A stretch of DNA of 64,000 bases from RBG-16-66-20 sp036560705 (GTDB lineage: Bacteria > Pseudomonadota > Gammaproteobacteria > Burkholderiales > SG8-39), in contig DATBQR010000010.1 in the NCBI GenBank assembly GCA_036560705.1, positions 44,637-108,636 on the forward strand, in the 5' to 3' direction. The notes beneath the pieces are model-generated. The model did no database searches and had not been told where the DNA came from. It worked only from the letters and a program-made list of their open reading frames with translations. Below are positions 44,118 through 52,962 of this stretch, piece after piece. Made by a program: the position numbers and the translations under genes. Positions within the stretch are counted from its first letter, which is position 1, and every line of letters starts with the position of its first letter.

Positions 44118-44224
44118 GCCACTCCTTTGCCGATTGAGATGCGGCAGAGTATGGCTGCGGCGGCAACGCGAATGCTTCGGCTTGGGGCGAACCATCGCCC
44201 CGCGGCCCTGCACTTCGGCGGACG

Positions 44225-45061
44225 TCAGAGCTTGAGGGTGATCAAACCTGCGAGCACCGCGGCGGCGCCGGCGAGGCGCTCCTTGAGATGCCCTTCCTTC
44301 AGCAGCCAGGCGCCGATCAGCGCGGCGAAGATCACCGAGGTCTCGCGCAGCGCAGCGACGATCGCCACCGGCGCGCGCGTCATCGCCCAGAGCGCGATGC
44401 CGTAGGACAGGCCCGACAGCACCGCGCCAGCGATCCCCCGGTGCCAGTAGCGCCGCGCGTGCGCGACAAACGCTCTTCGTTTTACTGCGAATACGACCAG
44501 GCCGAACGGCAGTCCCATGAAGAGGAACAGCCAGATGACGTAGCGCTCCGCGCCGCCGGCGAGGCGCACGCCCCTGCCGTCGGCGAGCGTGTAGACCGCG
44601 ATGATCAGCGCGCCGAAAAGGGCCCAGACGGTGGCCTTGCGGTTCGCGCCGCCGCCCGCCATGCCGAGCGACAGCACGCCACCGCAGATCAGCAGCACGC
44701 CGGCCCACGCGGTCGGTGACAGCGTTTCGCCGAGCCACAACGCGCTCGCCACGGCGACCAGCAGCGGCGCAACGCCCCGCATGATCGGATAGCCGTGCGA
44801 CAGGTCTCCCGCGCGATAAGCCCCCGCGACAGCGGTGTAATAACCCAGGTGCACGGTGATCGACGCGGCGATGAAGGGCCACGACGCGATTTCCGGAAGC
44901 GGCACCAGGAAAACCAGCGGCAACGCGATCAGGGTTCCCGAAAGCGCGACCAGCGCCGTGTCAAGCAACGGATCGCGGCCGGCCTTGATGATCGCGTTCC
45001 AAGCCGCGTGCAGCAGCGCGGCACCGAGGACTGCGAACGTGACCGGCAACGCGAGTTCCAA
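44225..45061 (-). CDS. EamA-family (DMT) transporter
   Basis: This 278-residue protein has ten predicted membrane helices in two EamA repeats, with the pattern LLHAAWNAIIKAG at the start, YPIMRGVAPLLVAVASALWLGE at the end of the first repeat and RETSVIFAALIGAWLLKEG at the end of the second. Members export amino acids, nucleosides or metabolites. The start is TTG 45061, with GGAAG upstream on the same strand. The start choice is uncertain but the family is clear. Confidence 0.88.
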   Translation of the reverse strand: MELALPVTFAVLGAALLHAAWNAIIKAGRDPLLDTALVALSGTLIALPLVFLVPLPEIASWPFIAASITVHLGYYTAVAGAYRAGDLSHGYPIMRGVAPLLVAVASALWLGETLSPTAWAGVLLICGGVLSLGMAGGGANRKATVWALFGALIIAVYTLADGRGVRLAGGAERYVIWLFLFMGLPFGLVVFAVKRRAFVAHARRYWHRGIAGAVLSGLSYGIALWAMTRAPVAIVAALRETSVIFAALIGAWLLKEGHLKERLAGAAAVLAGLITLKL

Positions 45062-45136
45062 GAGGGCTTCCGGGAGAGGTTTCTCGCCTGAGTCTAGGCT
45101 AGAATTCCCATCCTCTCCAGGAGGAGTTCACCCGCA

Positions 45137-47224
45137 ATGAGCGACACGTATTCCGTGCGCGACGGCATCGCCGTCGTCACCATGAACAATCCGCCGGTCA
45201 ACAGCATGTCGGCGGCCAACCGCGTGCATGTCGGCGGCGCGCTCACGAAGGCGGACGCCGATCCGGCGGTCAAGGCCATCGTGCTGATCGGCTCGGAGAA
45301 GGCATTTTCCGGCGGCGCCGAGATCCGCGAGTTCAACACCGACAAGTCCCGCGTCCGGCCGGTGCTGCCGGAGCTGAACGACATCCAGGACGGATTGAAG
45401 AAACCGCTGGTGGCGGCGATCGGCGGCTTCGCCCTCGGCGGCGGCCTGGAGCTCGCGCTCGGTTGCCACTACCGCGTCGCGGCGCCGAAAGCGCTGCTCG
45501 GGCTCCCCGAAGTAAAGCTCGGCCTTTTGCCCGGCTCGGGCGGCACGCAGCGCCTGCCGCGCGTGGTGCCGATGGCCGAAGCGCTGAAGATGATGACCAC
45601 CGGCAACCCGGTCTCCGGGGACAAGGCAAAACAGATGGGCCTGGTGGATGAAGTGGCCCAAGGAGATTTGCTTGAAGGGGCCCTCGCCTTTGCTCAAAAA
45701 TTAATAAAAGAAAATAAAGGACCCAAGCGGATCCGCGATCTTCCCGCCAAGATGGACGGCGACCCGAAGGCGTTCTTCGCCGCGGCGCGCGCGGAAGTCG
45801 CCAAGGCCTCGCGCGGCTATCCGGCGCCGCTGGAAATCGTCGCCTGCTGCGAAGCGGCGGCGACCAAATCCTTCGACGAAGGCCGCAAGTTCGAGCGCGA
45901 GCGCTTCATGGTGCTGGTCGAGGGCAGCGAATCGAAGGCGATGCGGCACATGTTCTTCGCCGAGCGCCAGACTGCCAAGATCCCGGACGTTCCCGAAGAT
46001 ACGGCGACGCGCCCGATCAAACTCGCGGCGGTGATCGGCGCCGGCACCATGGGCGGTGGCATCGCGATGAACTTCGCCAACGCCGGGATCCCGGTGTCGA
46101 TCATGGACGTGACGCAGGACGCCGTCGACAAGGGATTCAAGAAAATAAAGGACAACTACGCGTCGACTGTCTCCAAGGGGCGCCTGAAACAGGAGGAAAT
46201 GGATAAAAGAATTTCCTTGATAAAAACGACCACCAGAATAGAAGATGCGAAAGACGCCGACATCGTGATCGAGGCGGTGTTCGAGCGCATGGACGTGAAG
46301 CAGGACATGTTCAAGAAGCTGGATGCCGTGATGAAGCCCGGCGCCATCCTCGCCACCAACACCTCGACGCTGGACGTGAACGCCATCGCCAACGTGACTA
46401 AACGGCCGCAGGACGTCATCGGCACGCACTTCTTCTCCCCCGCCAACGTCATGCGCCTCCTGGAAGTGGTGCGCGGCGCGAAGACGGCGAAGGACGTGCT
46501 AGCGACGACCATGAAACTGGGCAAAACGATCAAGAAAGTGCCGGTGGTCTCGGGCGTCTGCGACGGCTTCATCGGCAACCGCATGGTGGAGAAATACGGC
46601 CAGCAATCGCTCTTTCTGCTGGACGAGGGCTGCTCGCCCCAGCAGGTGGATGCGGCCGCGTACAAGTGGGGCATGGCGATGGGCCCGCTGGCAATGGGCG
46701 ACATGGCGGGCCTCGACATCGGCTGGGAGATCCGCAAGCGCCGCTACGTCGAGCGGCCGAATTTCGTTTATTCCAGGGTCGGCGACAAGATCGCCGAACT
46801 GGGGCGCTTCGGCCAGAAGACCGGCAAGGGCTGGTACAAGTACAACCTGCCCGATCGCAAGCCGATTCCCGATCCGGAAGTGGAAAAAATCATTGCCGAC
46901 TACCGGAAAGAGAAAAACATCCAGACGCGCCAGATTTCAGACGAGGAAATCGTCCAGCGCCTGATCTACGCGCTGGTCAACGAGGCGGCCTACATTCTCG
47001 AGGAAGGCATCGCGCTGAGAGCGTCGGACATCGACATGGTCTACCTGACCGGCTACGGCTTCCCGCCTTACCGCGGCGGACCGATGTTCTACGCCGACAC
47101 GGTTGGATTGAAGAACGTACTGGCTTCAATCGAGAAATTCAGCAAAGGCTACATGGGCGAGGTCTGGAAACCGGCGCCCCTACTGATCAAACTCGCAAAG
47201 GAAGGGAGAACATTCAATGGCTGA
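45137..47224 (+). CDS. Bifunctional enoyl-CoA hydratase/3-hydroxyacyl-CoA dehydrogenase (FadB-like)
   Basis: This 695-residue enzyme carries steps two and three of beta-oxidation. The N-terminal crotonase half has GGFALGGGLELALGCHYRVA and GLPEVKLGLLPGSGGTQRLPR with catalytic Glu; the C-terminal half has the NAD motif VIGAGTMGGGIAMNFANAG and THFFSPANVMRLLEVV. AGGAGGAG lies ten bases before ATG 45137, and TAGAAT at 45100-45105 may be a -10 box. It overlaps the thiolase gene by eight bases. Several rare-codon islands (45681-45722, 46138-46152, 46200-46245) break the normal codon pattern. Confidence 0.94.
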   Translation: MSDTYSVRDGIAVVTMNNPPVNSMSAANRVHVGGALTKADADPAVKAIVLIGSEKAFSGGAEIREFNTDKSRVRPVLPELNDIQDGLKKPLVAAIGGFALGGGLELALGCHYRVAAPKALLGLPEVKLGLLPGSGGTQRLPRVVPMAEALKMMTTGNPVSGDKAKQMGLVDEVAQGDLLEGALAFAQKLIKENKGPKRIRDLPAKMDGDPKAFFAAARAEVAKASRGYPAPLEIVACCEAAATKSFDEGRKFERERFMVLVEGSESKAMRHMFFAERQTAKIPDVPEDTATRPIKLAAVIGAGTMGGGIAMNFANAGIPVSIMDVTQDAVDKGFKKIKDNYASTVSKGRLKQEEMDKRISLIKTTTRIEDAKDADIVIEAVFERMDVKQDMFKKLDAVMKPGAILATNTSTLDVNAIANVTKRPQDVIGTHFFSPANVMRLLEVVRGAKTAKDVLATTMKLGKTIKKVPVVSGVCDGFIGNRMVEKYGQQSLFLLDEGCSPQQVDAAAYKWGMAMGPLAMGDMAGLDIGWEIRKRRYVERPNFVYSRVGDKIAELGRFGQKTGKGWYKYNLPDRKPIPDPEVEKIIADYRKEKNIQTRQISDEEIVQRLIYALVNEAAYILEEGIALRASDIDMVYLTGYGFPPYRGGPMFYADTVGLKNVLASIEKFSKGYMGEVWKPAPLLIKLAKEGRTFNG

Positions 47225-48395
47225 CGCAGTGATCGTTTCCACCGCCCGCACGCCGCTCTGCAAAAGCTGGCGCGGCGCCCTCAACATGACCCACGGCGCC
47301 ACCATGGGCGGCCACGTGGTGAAGGCCGCCGTCGAAAGAGCAGGATTGGAAGCCAAGGAGATCGAGGACGTGATCATGGGCTGCGCCACGCCCGAAGGCG
47401 CGACCGGCGGCAATATCGCGCGCCAGATCGCGCTGCGCGCCGGCCTGCCCGTGACGACTTCCGGCATGACCGTGAACCGTTTCTGCTCCTCGGGCCTGCA
47501 GACCGTGGCGCTCGCCGCGCAACGCATCCTCGCCGGCGAGGATGCCATCTACGTGGCGGGCGGCGTCGAATCCATCTCCCTGGTGCAGAACGAGGCCAAC
47601 AAGCTCCACGGCAAGGAAGAGTGGCTGGCGAAGAACAAGCCCGAGATCTACTGGAACATGCTGCAGACCGCCGAGTACGTCTCGAAGAAGTACGGCATCC
47701 CGCGCGAGGCCCAGGACCGCTACGGCGTGCTGAGCCAGCAGCGCGCCGCGAAATCGCGCGCCGAGGGCAAGTTCAAGGACGAGATCGCGCCGATCACGAC
47801 CAGGATGAAGGTCATCGACAAGGTCACCAGCACGGAGACCATGAAGGAGGTCACGGCGGAGCACGACGAGGGCATCCGCGCCGACACCACCTACGAAGGC
47901 GTGTCGCAGATCAAGCCGGCGATCGAGGGCGGCGTCATTGCCGCCGGCAACGCCAGCCAGTTCTCCGACGGCGCCTCGGCGCAGGTCCTCATGAGCGACA
48001 AGATGGCCGCGAAGAAGGGCCTCAAGCCCATGGGCGTGTTCCGCGGCTTCGCGGTCGCCGGCTGCGAGCCGAACGAGATGGGCATCGGGCCCGTGTTCGC
48101 GATCCCGAAGCTGCTCGAGCGCACCGGCATCAAGATCGCCGACGTGGGCCTGTGGGAACTGAACGAGGCTTTCGCGGTGCAGGTGATCTACTGCCGCGAC
48201 AAGCTCGGCATCCCTGACGAGCGGCTCAACGTCGACGGCGGCTCGATCGCCGTCGGCCATCCTTACGGCGTCACCGGCTCGCGCCTGGTCGGCCACGCGC
48301 TGATCGAAGGCAAGCGCCGCGGCGTGAAATACGTCGTGGTGACGATGTGCGTCGGCGGCGGGATGGGCGCGGCCGGACTTTTCGAGGTCGTCTAG
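47217..48395 (+). CDS. Acetyl-CoA acyltransferase (thiolase)
   Basis: This 392-residue enzyme finishes beta-oxidation by thiolytic cleavage. Catalytic Cys lies in NRFCSSGLQTVALAAQ, the histidine in VGHPYGVTGSR and the second cysteine in MCVGGGMGAAG. Length and layout are standard. It overlaps the hydratase/dehydrogenase gene, so the two form a fadBA-like unit. Part of the alcohol dehydrogenase 3' sequence is duplicated just after its stop. Confidence 0.94.
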   Translation: MADAVIVSTARTPLCKSWRGALNMTHGATMGGHVVKAAVERAGLEAKEIEDVIMGCATPEGATGGNIARQIALRAGLPVTTSGMTVNRFCSSGLQTVALAAQRILAGEDAIYVAGGVESISLVQNEANKLHGKEEWLAKNKPEIYWNMLQTAEYVSKKYGIPREAQDRYGVLSQQRAAKSRAEGKFKDEIAPITTRMKVIDKVTSTETMKEVTAEHDEGIRADTTYEGVSQIKPAIEGGVIAAGNASQFSDGASAQVLMSDKMAAKKGLKPMGVFRGFAVAGCEPNEMGIGPVFAIPKLLERTGIKIADVGLWELNEAFAVQVIYCRDKLGIPDERLNVDGGSIAVGHPYGVTGSRLVGHALIEGKRRGVKYVVVTMCVGGGMGAAGLFEVV

Positions 48396-48462
48396 AAGAC
48401 GATTACGCCGCGGGCGCGGGAAGGAACGCCCGCGCCTTCAGAAAACGATGACGCCGCGGGCG
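48394..48462. repeat. 23-base imperfect direct repeat at convergent 3' ends
   Basis: AGAAGACGATTACGCCGCGGGCG at 48394-48416 is repeated at 48440-48462 with two substitutions, a 46-base period. The second copy is the end of the alcohol dehydrogenase gene; the first is an extra copy, on the minus strand reading ARGVIVF then stop, joined to the thiolase end. It looks like a small duplication. Confidence 0.7.
48413..48436. terminator. Hairpin between convergent genes
   Basis: GGCGCGGG (48413-48420) and CCCGCGCC (48429-48436) are perfect inverted repeats around an eight-base loop. They lie between the thiolase and alcohol dehydrogenase stops, where a bidirectional terminator is expected. There is no T run on either side, so the call is tentative. 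Confidence 0.4.
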
Positions 48463-49544
48463 TTTTTGCCCGACTCCAGGTCGGCGAAGGCCTGCGGCGC
48501 CTCGTCGATCTTGTAGCGCCTGGTAATCAGTTCATCCAGCTTGAGCCTGCCCGCCATGTAGAGCTGCAGCATGCGCGGGAAATCCACGCGCGGCACGCAG
48601 GAACCGAAGTAGCTACCCTGGATCGACTTCTCCTCGAACACCATGCCCATCGGCTTGAACGACGTCGCATCCGTCGGCCGCGCCACGCCGACGATCACCG
48701 CCTTGCCGCCGCGGCGGATCGCCTTGTAGGCGAGTTCGGCGAGCGCGCCCGAACCCACGCATTCGAAGGCGTAGTCCGGCCCGCCGCCGGTCAGCTTCTT
48801 GATCTCCTTGGTCGGATCCTCGCCGGGCTTCGACAGCAGCGCGTGCGTCGCGCCGAATTTCTTCGCCATGTCGAGCTTCGACTGCATGGTATCGATGGCG
48901 AGGACGATCTCCGCCCCGGCGATGGCCGCGCCCTGGATGGCGTTCAGGCCCACGCCGCCGCAGCCGAACACCGCCACCGCCGATCCCGGCTCCACGCGCG
49001 CGGTATTGAACACCGCACCGACGCCCGTCGTCACGGCGCAACCCACCAGCGCAGCGCGGTCGAGCGGAATCTTCGGGTCGATCTTCACCACGTTGTCGAC
49101 CGACAGCGTGGCGTACTCGGCCATCACGCCGCAGCCCGAAAAGATGTTGAGCGGCTTGCCGTCCTTGTCCTTGATGCGCGGCGTGCCTTCCGGCGGCGTG
49201 GTGAGGGCCTTGCCCTGTTCCACGCACAGCACCGGCCGCCCGCCCGCGCAATAGCGGCACTTGCCGCACATGTAGATGAAGGACGTGACGACGTGGTCGC
49301 CCACCGCCAATCCTGCCACCCCCTCGCCCACCTCGACCACTTCGCCTGCGCCCTCATGGCCGAGCACCAGCGGCGGCGGCAGCGGGATGGTGCCGTTGGT
49401 GGCCGAGAGATCGGAGTGGCACACGCCGCAGGCGGCGAGCTTGACCATCACCTCGCCGCGCTTGGGGCTGTCCACGGAAATCGTTTCGACGACCACCGGC
49501 TTGTTCAGTTCGCGGCAGACCGCCGCCTTGCCACTGCGCGCCAT
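48438..49544 (-). CDS. Zinc-dependent alcohol dehydrogenase
   Basis: This 368-residue medium-chain dehydrogenase has catalytic zinc ligands in ACGVCHSD and GHEGAGEVVE, structural zinc cysteines in CGKCRYCAGGRPVLC, and the Rossmann motif VFGCGGVGLNAIQGA. The aspartate in VLAIDTMQSKLDMAKKFGA suggests NAD. It likely oxidises primary alcohols to aldehydes, which the aldehyde dehydrogenase at 51526 could then oxidise. ATG 49544 is preferred. TATACT on the minus strand at 49575-49580 may be a -10 box. Confidence 0.9.
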   Translation of the reverse strand: MARSGKAAVCRELNKPVVVETISVDSPKRGEVMVKLAACGVCHSDLSATNGTIPLPPPLVLGHEGAGEVVEVGEGVAGLAVGDHVVTSFIYMCGKCRYCAGGRPVLCVEQGKALTTPPEGTPRIKDKDGKPLNIFSGCGVMAEYATLSVDNVVKIDPKIPLDRAALVGCAVTTGVGAVFNTARVEPGSAVAVFGCGGVGLNAIQGAAIAGAEIVLAIDTMQSKLDMAKKFGATHALLSKPGEDPTKEIKKLTGGGPDYAFECVGSGALAELAYKAIRRGGKAVIVGVARPTDATSFKPMGMVFEEKSIQGSYFGSCVPRVDFPRMLQLYMAGRLKLDELITRRYKIDEAPQAFADLESGKNARGVIVF

Positions 49545-49581
49545 CAGCAACCCCAGATTGTTTTTCGAGCCCGAAGTATAA

Positions 49582-51477
49582 CTATCGCCAGTTCCCGCGC
49601 AGCGCCAGCACGTTCGCCTGCAGCGCCTCCGGCGTCGCGGCAGGCGGCGCCACCGGCGCATCGACGGCCAGGGCGATCCTGCGGAACGGCACGAAGCGCG
49701 CGGGCTTGCTCATCGCGGCGCCGCCCTTCCTCGAGAAGAACGAGCCCCACAGCCCGCGCAGCGCCATCGGCACCACCGGCACCGGCGTCGCATCCAGAAT
49801 GCGCTTGATGCCGGGCCGGAACGGATAGAGCTCGCCCGTATCGGTGATGCGGCCCTCCGGGAAAATCGCCACAAGGTCACCCTCGCGCAGCGCCTTCGCC
49901 ACTTCCGCAAACGCGCGCTCCATCATTTCCGGATCTTCTTTCGCGGACGCGATCGGGATGGTGCGGCTGGTGCGGAAGACGAATGAGAGGATCGGCAGCT
50001 TGAAAATGCGGTGGTCCATGACGAAGCGGACCGGTCGCGGGCAGGCGGCGGCGATCACCAGCGCGTCCACGTAGCTCACATGGTTGCAGACGATCACCGC
50101 CGCACCTTCGTCCGGAATGCGTTCCACGCCCGATTTCTCCAGGCGATACACCGAGTGGATCAGCATCCAGACGATGAAGCGCATGAGGAATTCGGGGACC
50201 AGCTTGTAAATGTAGACCGCGACCGCGGCGTTCAGCACGCCGACCACGAGGTAGAGCTGCGGCAGCGAAAGACCCGCTTGCAGCAGCGCCGCGGCCATAA
50301 CCGACGCCACCACCATGAATAGCGCATTCAGGATGTTGTTCGCCGCGATGATGCGCGCCCGGTGCGAGGGCTCGCAGCGGCTTTGGATCAGCGCATACAG
50401 CGGCACGCTGTAGAAGCCGCTGAACATGGCAAGCAGGAACAGGTCGGCCATCACGCGCCAGTGGGCGTGGTCGGCGAGAAATGCACCGAGGCCGGCCAGT
50501 TCGGATGGCCCCGACGGCGCCATGCTGCCGCTCGTGAGCCACAGGTCCACGGCGAACACGGTCATGCCGATCGAGCCGAAAGGCACCAGGCCGATCTCGA
50601 CTTTTCGCCCCGAGAGCCGCTCGCACAGCAGGGAGCCCGTGCCGATGCCGATGGAGAACACCGCCAGCAGCAGCGTCACCACGTTCTGGTCGCCGCCCAG
50701 CGTCTCCTTCGCAAAACCGGTAAAGGTGGTGAGGAAGATCGAGCCGAAGAACCACAGCCAGGAGATACCGAGCAGCGACAGGAACACCGTGCGGTTGTTG
50801 CGCGCGTACCCGAGGTTCTTCCAGGTTTCGGTGAACGGGTTCCATTTGATGGCCATGCCCGGCTCGGGCGCGGGCGATGCCGGCACGAAGCCCGCGGCGA
50901 TCCGGCCGATGAGCGCGAGCACGACGGAAACCGCCGCCACCCAATCCGGCCCGACACCGGGCAGGCCGATCAGCACTCCGCCCAAAATGGTGCCGAGGAG
51001 GATGGCGACGAAGGTGCCCATCTCCACCATGCCGTTGCCGCCGGTGAGTTCGGCCTCGCCGAGATGCTGCGGCAGGTAGGCGTACTTCACGGGGCCGAAC
51101 AGCGTCGAATGCAGGCCCATCAGGAACACTCCCGCGAACAGCAGCGCCACGATCTTCCAGACGAAGCCCGCCGCGATCGCCAGCATGATGGCGATCTCCA
51201 GGTTCTTCACGAAGCGGATCATCGCCGCCTTGTCGTACTTGTCGGCGAGCTGGCCCGCAGTCGCGGAGAACAGGACGAACGGCACGATGAATATCCCGCC
51301 GATCACCGCGCCGGCGGACTTCGGATCCATGCCGCCCCACTCGGCCGCGCTGTAGGTGGCGAGCACGGTGAAGGCGAACTTGAAAACGTTGTCGTTGCCG
51401 GCGCCGAAGAACTGCGTCAGGAAGAACGGCAGGAAACGCCGCTCCGTCAGCAGTGCGAACTGGCTTTTCTCGGACAT
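49582..51477 (-). CDS. LplT-PlsC fusion: lysophospholipid MFS transporter plus acyltransferase
   Basis: This 631-residue protein joins a 12-helix MFS half (FLPFFLTQFFGAGNDNVFKFAF, LFGPVKYAYLPQHL) to a PlsC acyltransferase from about residue 440. The acyltransferase motif NHVSYVD (H-x4-D) and IFPEGRITDTGELYPFRPG are intact. It should import or flip lysophospholipids and reacylate them. Many relatives carry a third AMP-ligase domain; this one ends after PlsC. The frame extends upstream as an antisense shadow, and ATG 51477 is the natural start. Confidence 0.9.
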   Translation of the reverse strand: MSEKSQFALLTERRFLPFFLTQFFGAGNDNVFKFAFTVLATYSAAEWGGMDPKSAGAVIGGIFIVPFVLFSATAGQLADKYDKAAMIRFVKNLEIAIMLAIAAGFVWKIVALLFAGVFLMGLHSTLFGPVKYAYLPQHLGEAELTGGNGMVEMGTFVAILLGTILGGVLIGLPGVGPDWVAAVSVVLALIGRIAAGFVPASPAPEPGMAIKWNPFTETWKNLGYARNNRTVFLSLLGISWLWFFGSIFLTTFTGFAKETLGGDQNVVTLLLAVFSIGIGTGSLLCERLSGRKVEIGLVPFGSIGMTVFAVDLWLTSGSMAPSGPSELAGLGAFLADHAHWRVMADLFLLAMFSGFYSVPLYALIQSRCEPSHRARIIAANNILNALFMVVASVMAAALLQAGLSLPQLYLVVGVLNAAVAVYIYKLVPEFLMRFIVWMLIHSVYRLEKSGVERIPDEGAAVIVCNHVSYVDALVIAAACPRPVRFVMDHRIFKLPILSFVFRTSRTIPIASAKEDPEMMERAFAEVAKALREGDLVAIFPEGRITDTGELYPFRPGIKRILDATPVPVVPMALRGLWGSFFSRKGGAAMSKPARFVPFRRIALAVDAPVAPPAATPEALQANVLALRGNWR

Positions 51478-51525
51478 GATGGAACGGTATAGTAGCGCTC
51501 CGCTTTGATTCCCGAGGGCATTTCC

Positions 51526-52962
51526 ATGATTCTGCGCGACAAGTTTTTCATCAATGGCCAATGGGCCGCGCCCTCCTCCAAGGAGTCGATCGACGTCCAC
51601 AACGCGGGCACCGGCGCGGTCATGGGCAAGGTGCCGGCCGGCACGGAAAAGGACGTCGAAGCCGCGGTGGCCGCCGCGCGCGCCGCCCTCGAAGGCTGGA
51701 GCGCCACCCCCGCGACGAAGCGGGCGGAATACCTGCAGAAGATTTCGGATGGCCTGAAGGCACGCGCGGCGGAGCTGGGCTCCACCATCGCGCAGGAAGT
51801 CGGCATGCCGATCAAGCTCGCCGGCCGCATCCAGGCGGGCCTGCCGATCGCGAATTTTGCCAATTACGCGAAGATTCTCGGCGAGTTTTCTTTTGAGGAA
51901 AAGAGAGGGAATTCCCTGGTAGTGCGCGAAGCCGTCGGCGTGGTCGGCGCCATCACGCCCTGGAACTATCCGCTGCACCAGATCGCGCTCAAGGTCGCGC
52001 CCGCGCTGGCGGCCGGCTGCACGGTGGTGCTCAAACCTTCGGAAATTGCGCCGTTCAACGCCTTCATCCTCGCCGAAGTGGTCGAGGCCGCCGGCCTGCC
52101 GAAGGGCGTGTTCAACCTGGTGACCGGCTTCGGCCCGGCCGCCGGCGAGGCGCTGGTGAAGCACCCGCAGGTGGACATGATTTCCTTCACCGGTTCGACG
52201 CGCGCCGGCAAGCGTATCTCGGAGGTCGCTGCGCAGAGCGTCAAGCGCGTGGCGCTGGAACTGGGCGGCAAGTCCGCCTCGGTGATCCTCGAGGACGCCG
52301 ATCTCGCCGCCGCGGTGAAGGGCACCGTGAACGGCTGCTACCTGAACTCCGGCCAGACCTGCACGGCGCTCACGCGCATGCTGGTGCCGGCGGCGCAATA
52401 CGAGGAGGCGGCGAAATTCGCCGTCGAAGCCGCCAAAGCCTTCACCCCGGGCGACCCGATGTCGGAGGCGACGCGTCTCGGCCCTCTCTCATCCCAGATG
52501 CAGCTCGACCGCGTGCGCGACTACATCAAGAAAGGCGTCGCGGAGGGCGCCGAGGTGCTCACCGGCGGCGCCGACACGCCCGAGGGCCTCGCTGGTGCAA
52601 ATGCGGGCGGCTATTTCGTGAAACCGACTGTGTTCGGCAAGGTGAAGAATTCGATGGCCATCGCGCAGGAGGAGATCTTCGGGCCGGTGCTGTCCATCAT
52701 CGCCTACAAAGACGAAGAGGAAGCGGTGCGCATCGCCAACGACTCGCCCTACGGCCTCGCCGGCGCGGTGTGGTCGAAGGACGAGGCGCGCGCGCAGAAG
52801 GTCGCGCGCCGCATCCGCGCGGGCCAGGTGGACGTCAACGGCGGCGCCTTCAACATGAACGCGCCCTTCGGCGGCTTCAAGCAATCCGGCCATGGCCGGG
52901 AGGCCGGGGTCTACGGCCTGGAGGAATTCCTCGAGTACAAGAGCCTGCAGCTCAAGGGCTAG
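51526..52962 (+). CDS. Aldehyde dehydrogenase family protein
   Basis: This 478-residue enzyme oxidises an aldehyde to its acid with NAD(P). Motifs are AITPWNYPLHQIALKVAPALAAG, the general-base Glu in ALELGGKSA and the nucleophile Cys in NSGQTCTALTRM. ATG 51526 is chosen with GAGGG upstream; TTG 51505 is also in frame. TATAGT at 51488-51493 may be its -10 box. A rare-codon island covers 51855-51912. Its 3' end overlaps the convergent synthetase gene by 11 bases. Confidence 0.93.
   Translation: MILRDKFFINGQWAAPSSKESIDVHNAGTGAVMGKVPAGTEKDVEAAVAAARAALEGWSATPATKRAEYLQKISDGLKARAAELGSTIAQEVGMPIKLAGRIQAGLPIANFANYAKILGEFSFEEKRGNSLVVREAVGVVGAITPWNYPLHQIALKVAPALAAGCTVVLKPSEIAPFNAFILAEVVEAAGLPKGVFNLVTGFGPAAGEALVKHPQVDMISFTGSTRAGKRISEVAAQSVKRVALELGGKSASVILEDADLAAAVKGTVNGCYLNSGQTCTALTRMLVPAAQYEEAAKFAVEAAKAFTPGDPMSEATRLGPLSSQMQLDRVRDYIKKGVAEGAEVLTGGADTPEGLAGANAGGYFVKPTVFGKVKNSMAIAQEEIFGPVLSIIAYKDEEEAVRIANDSPYGLAGAVWSKDEARAQKVARRIRAGQVDVNGGAFNMNAPFGGFKQSGHGREAGVYGLEEFLEYKSLQLKG

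Noticed and set aside
40939..45061. Genomic island or phage remnant around the small genes
   Set aside because: There is no integrase, transposase, tRNA or att-like repeat, and base composition matches the surroundings apart from one short gap.
52952..52962. Convergent overlap of ALDH and synthetase ends considered as a frameshift
   Set aside because: Both proteins have normal complete C-termini. An 11-base convergent overlap is compatible with the tight packing seen elsewhere, for example 56266-56277.
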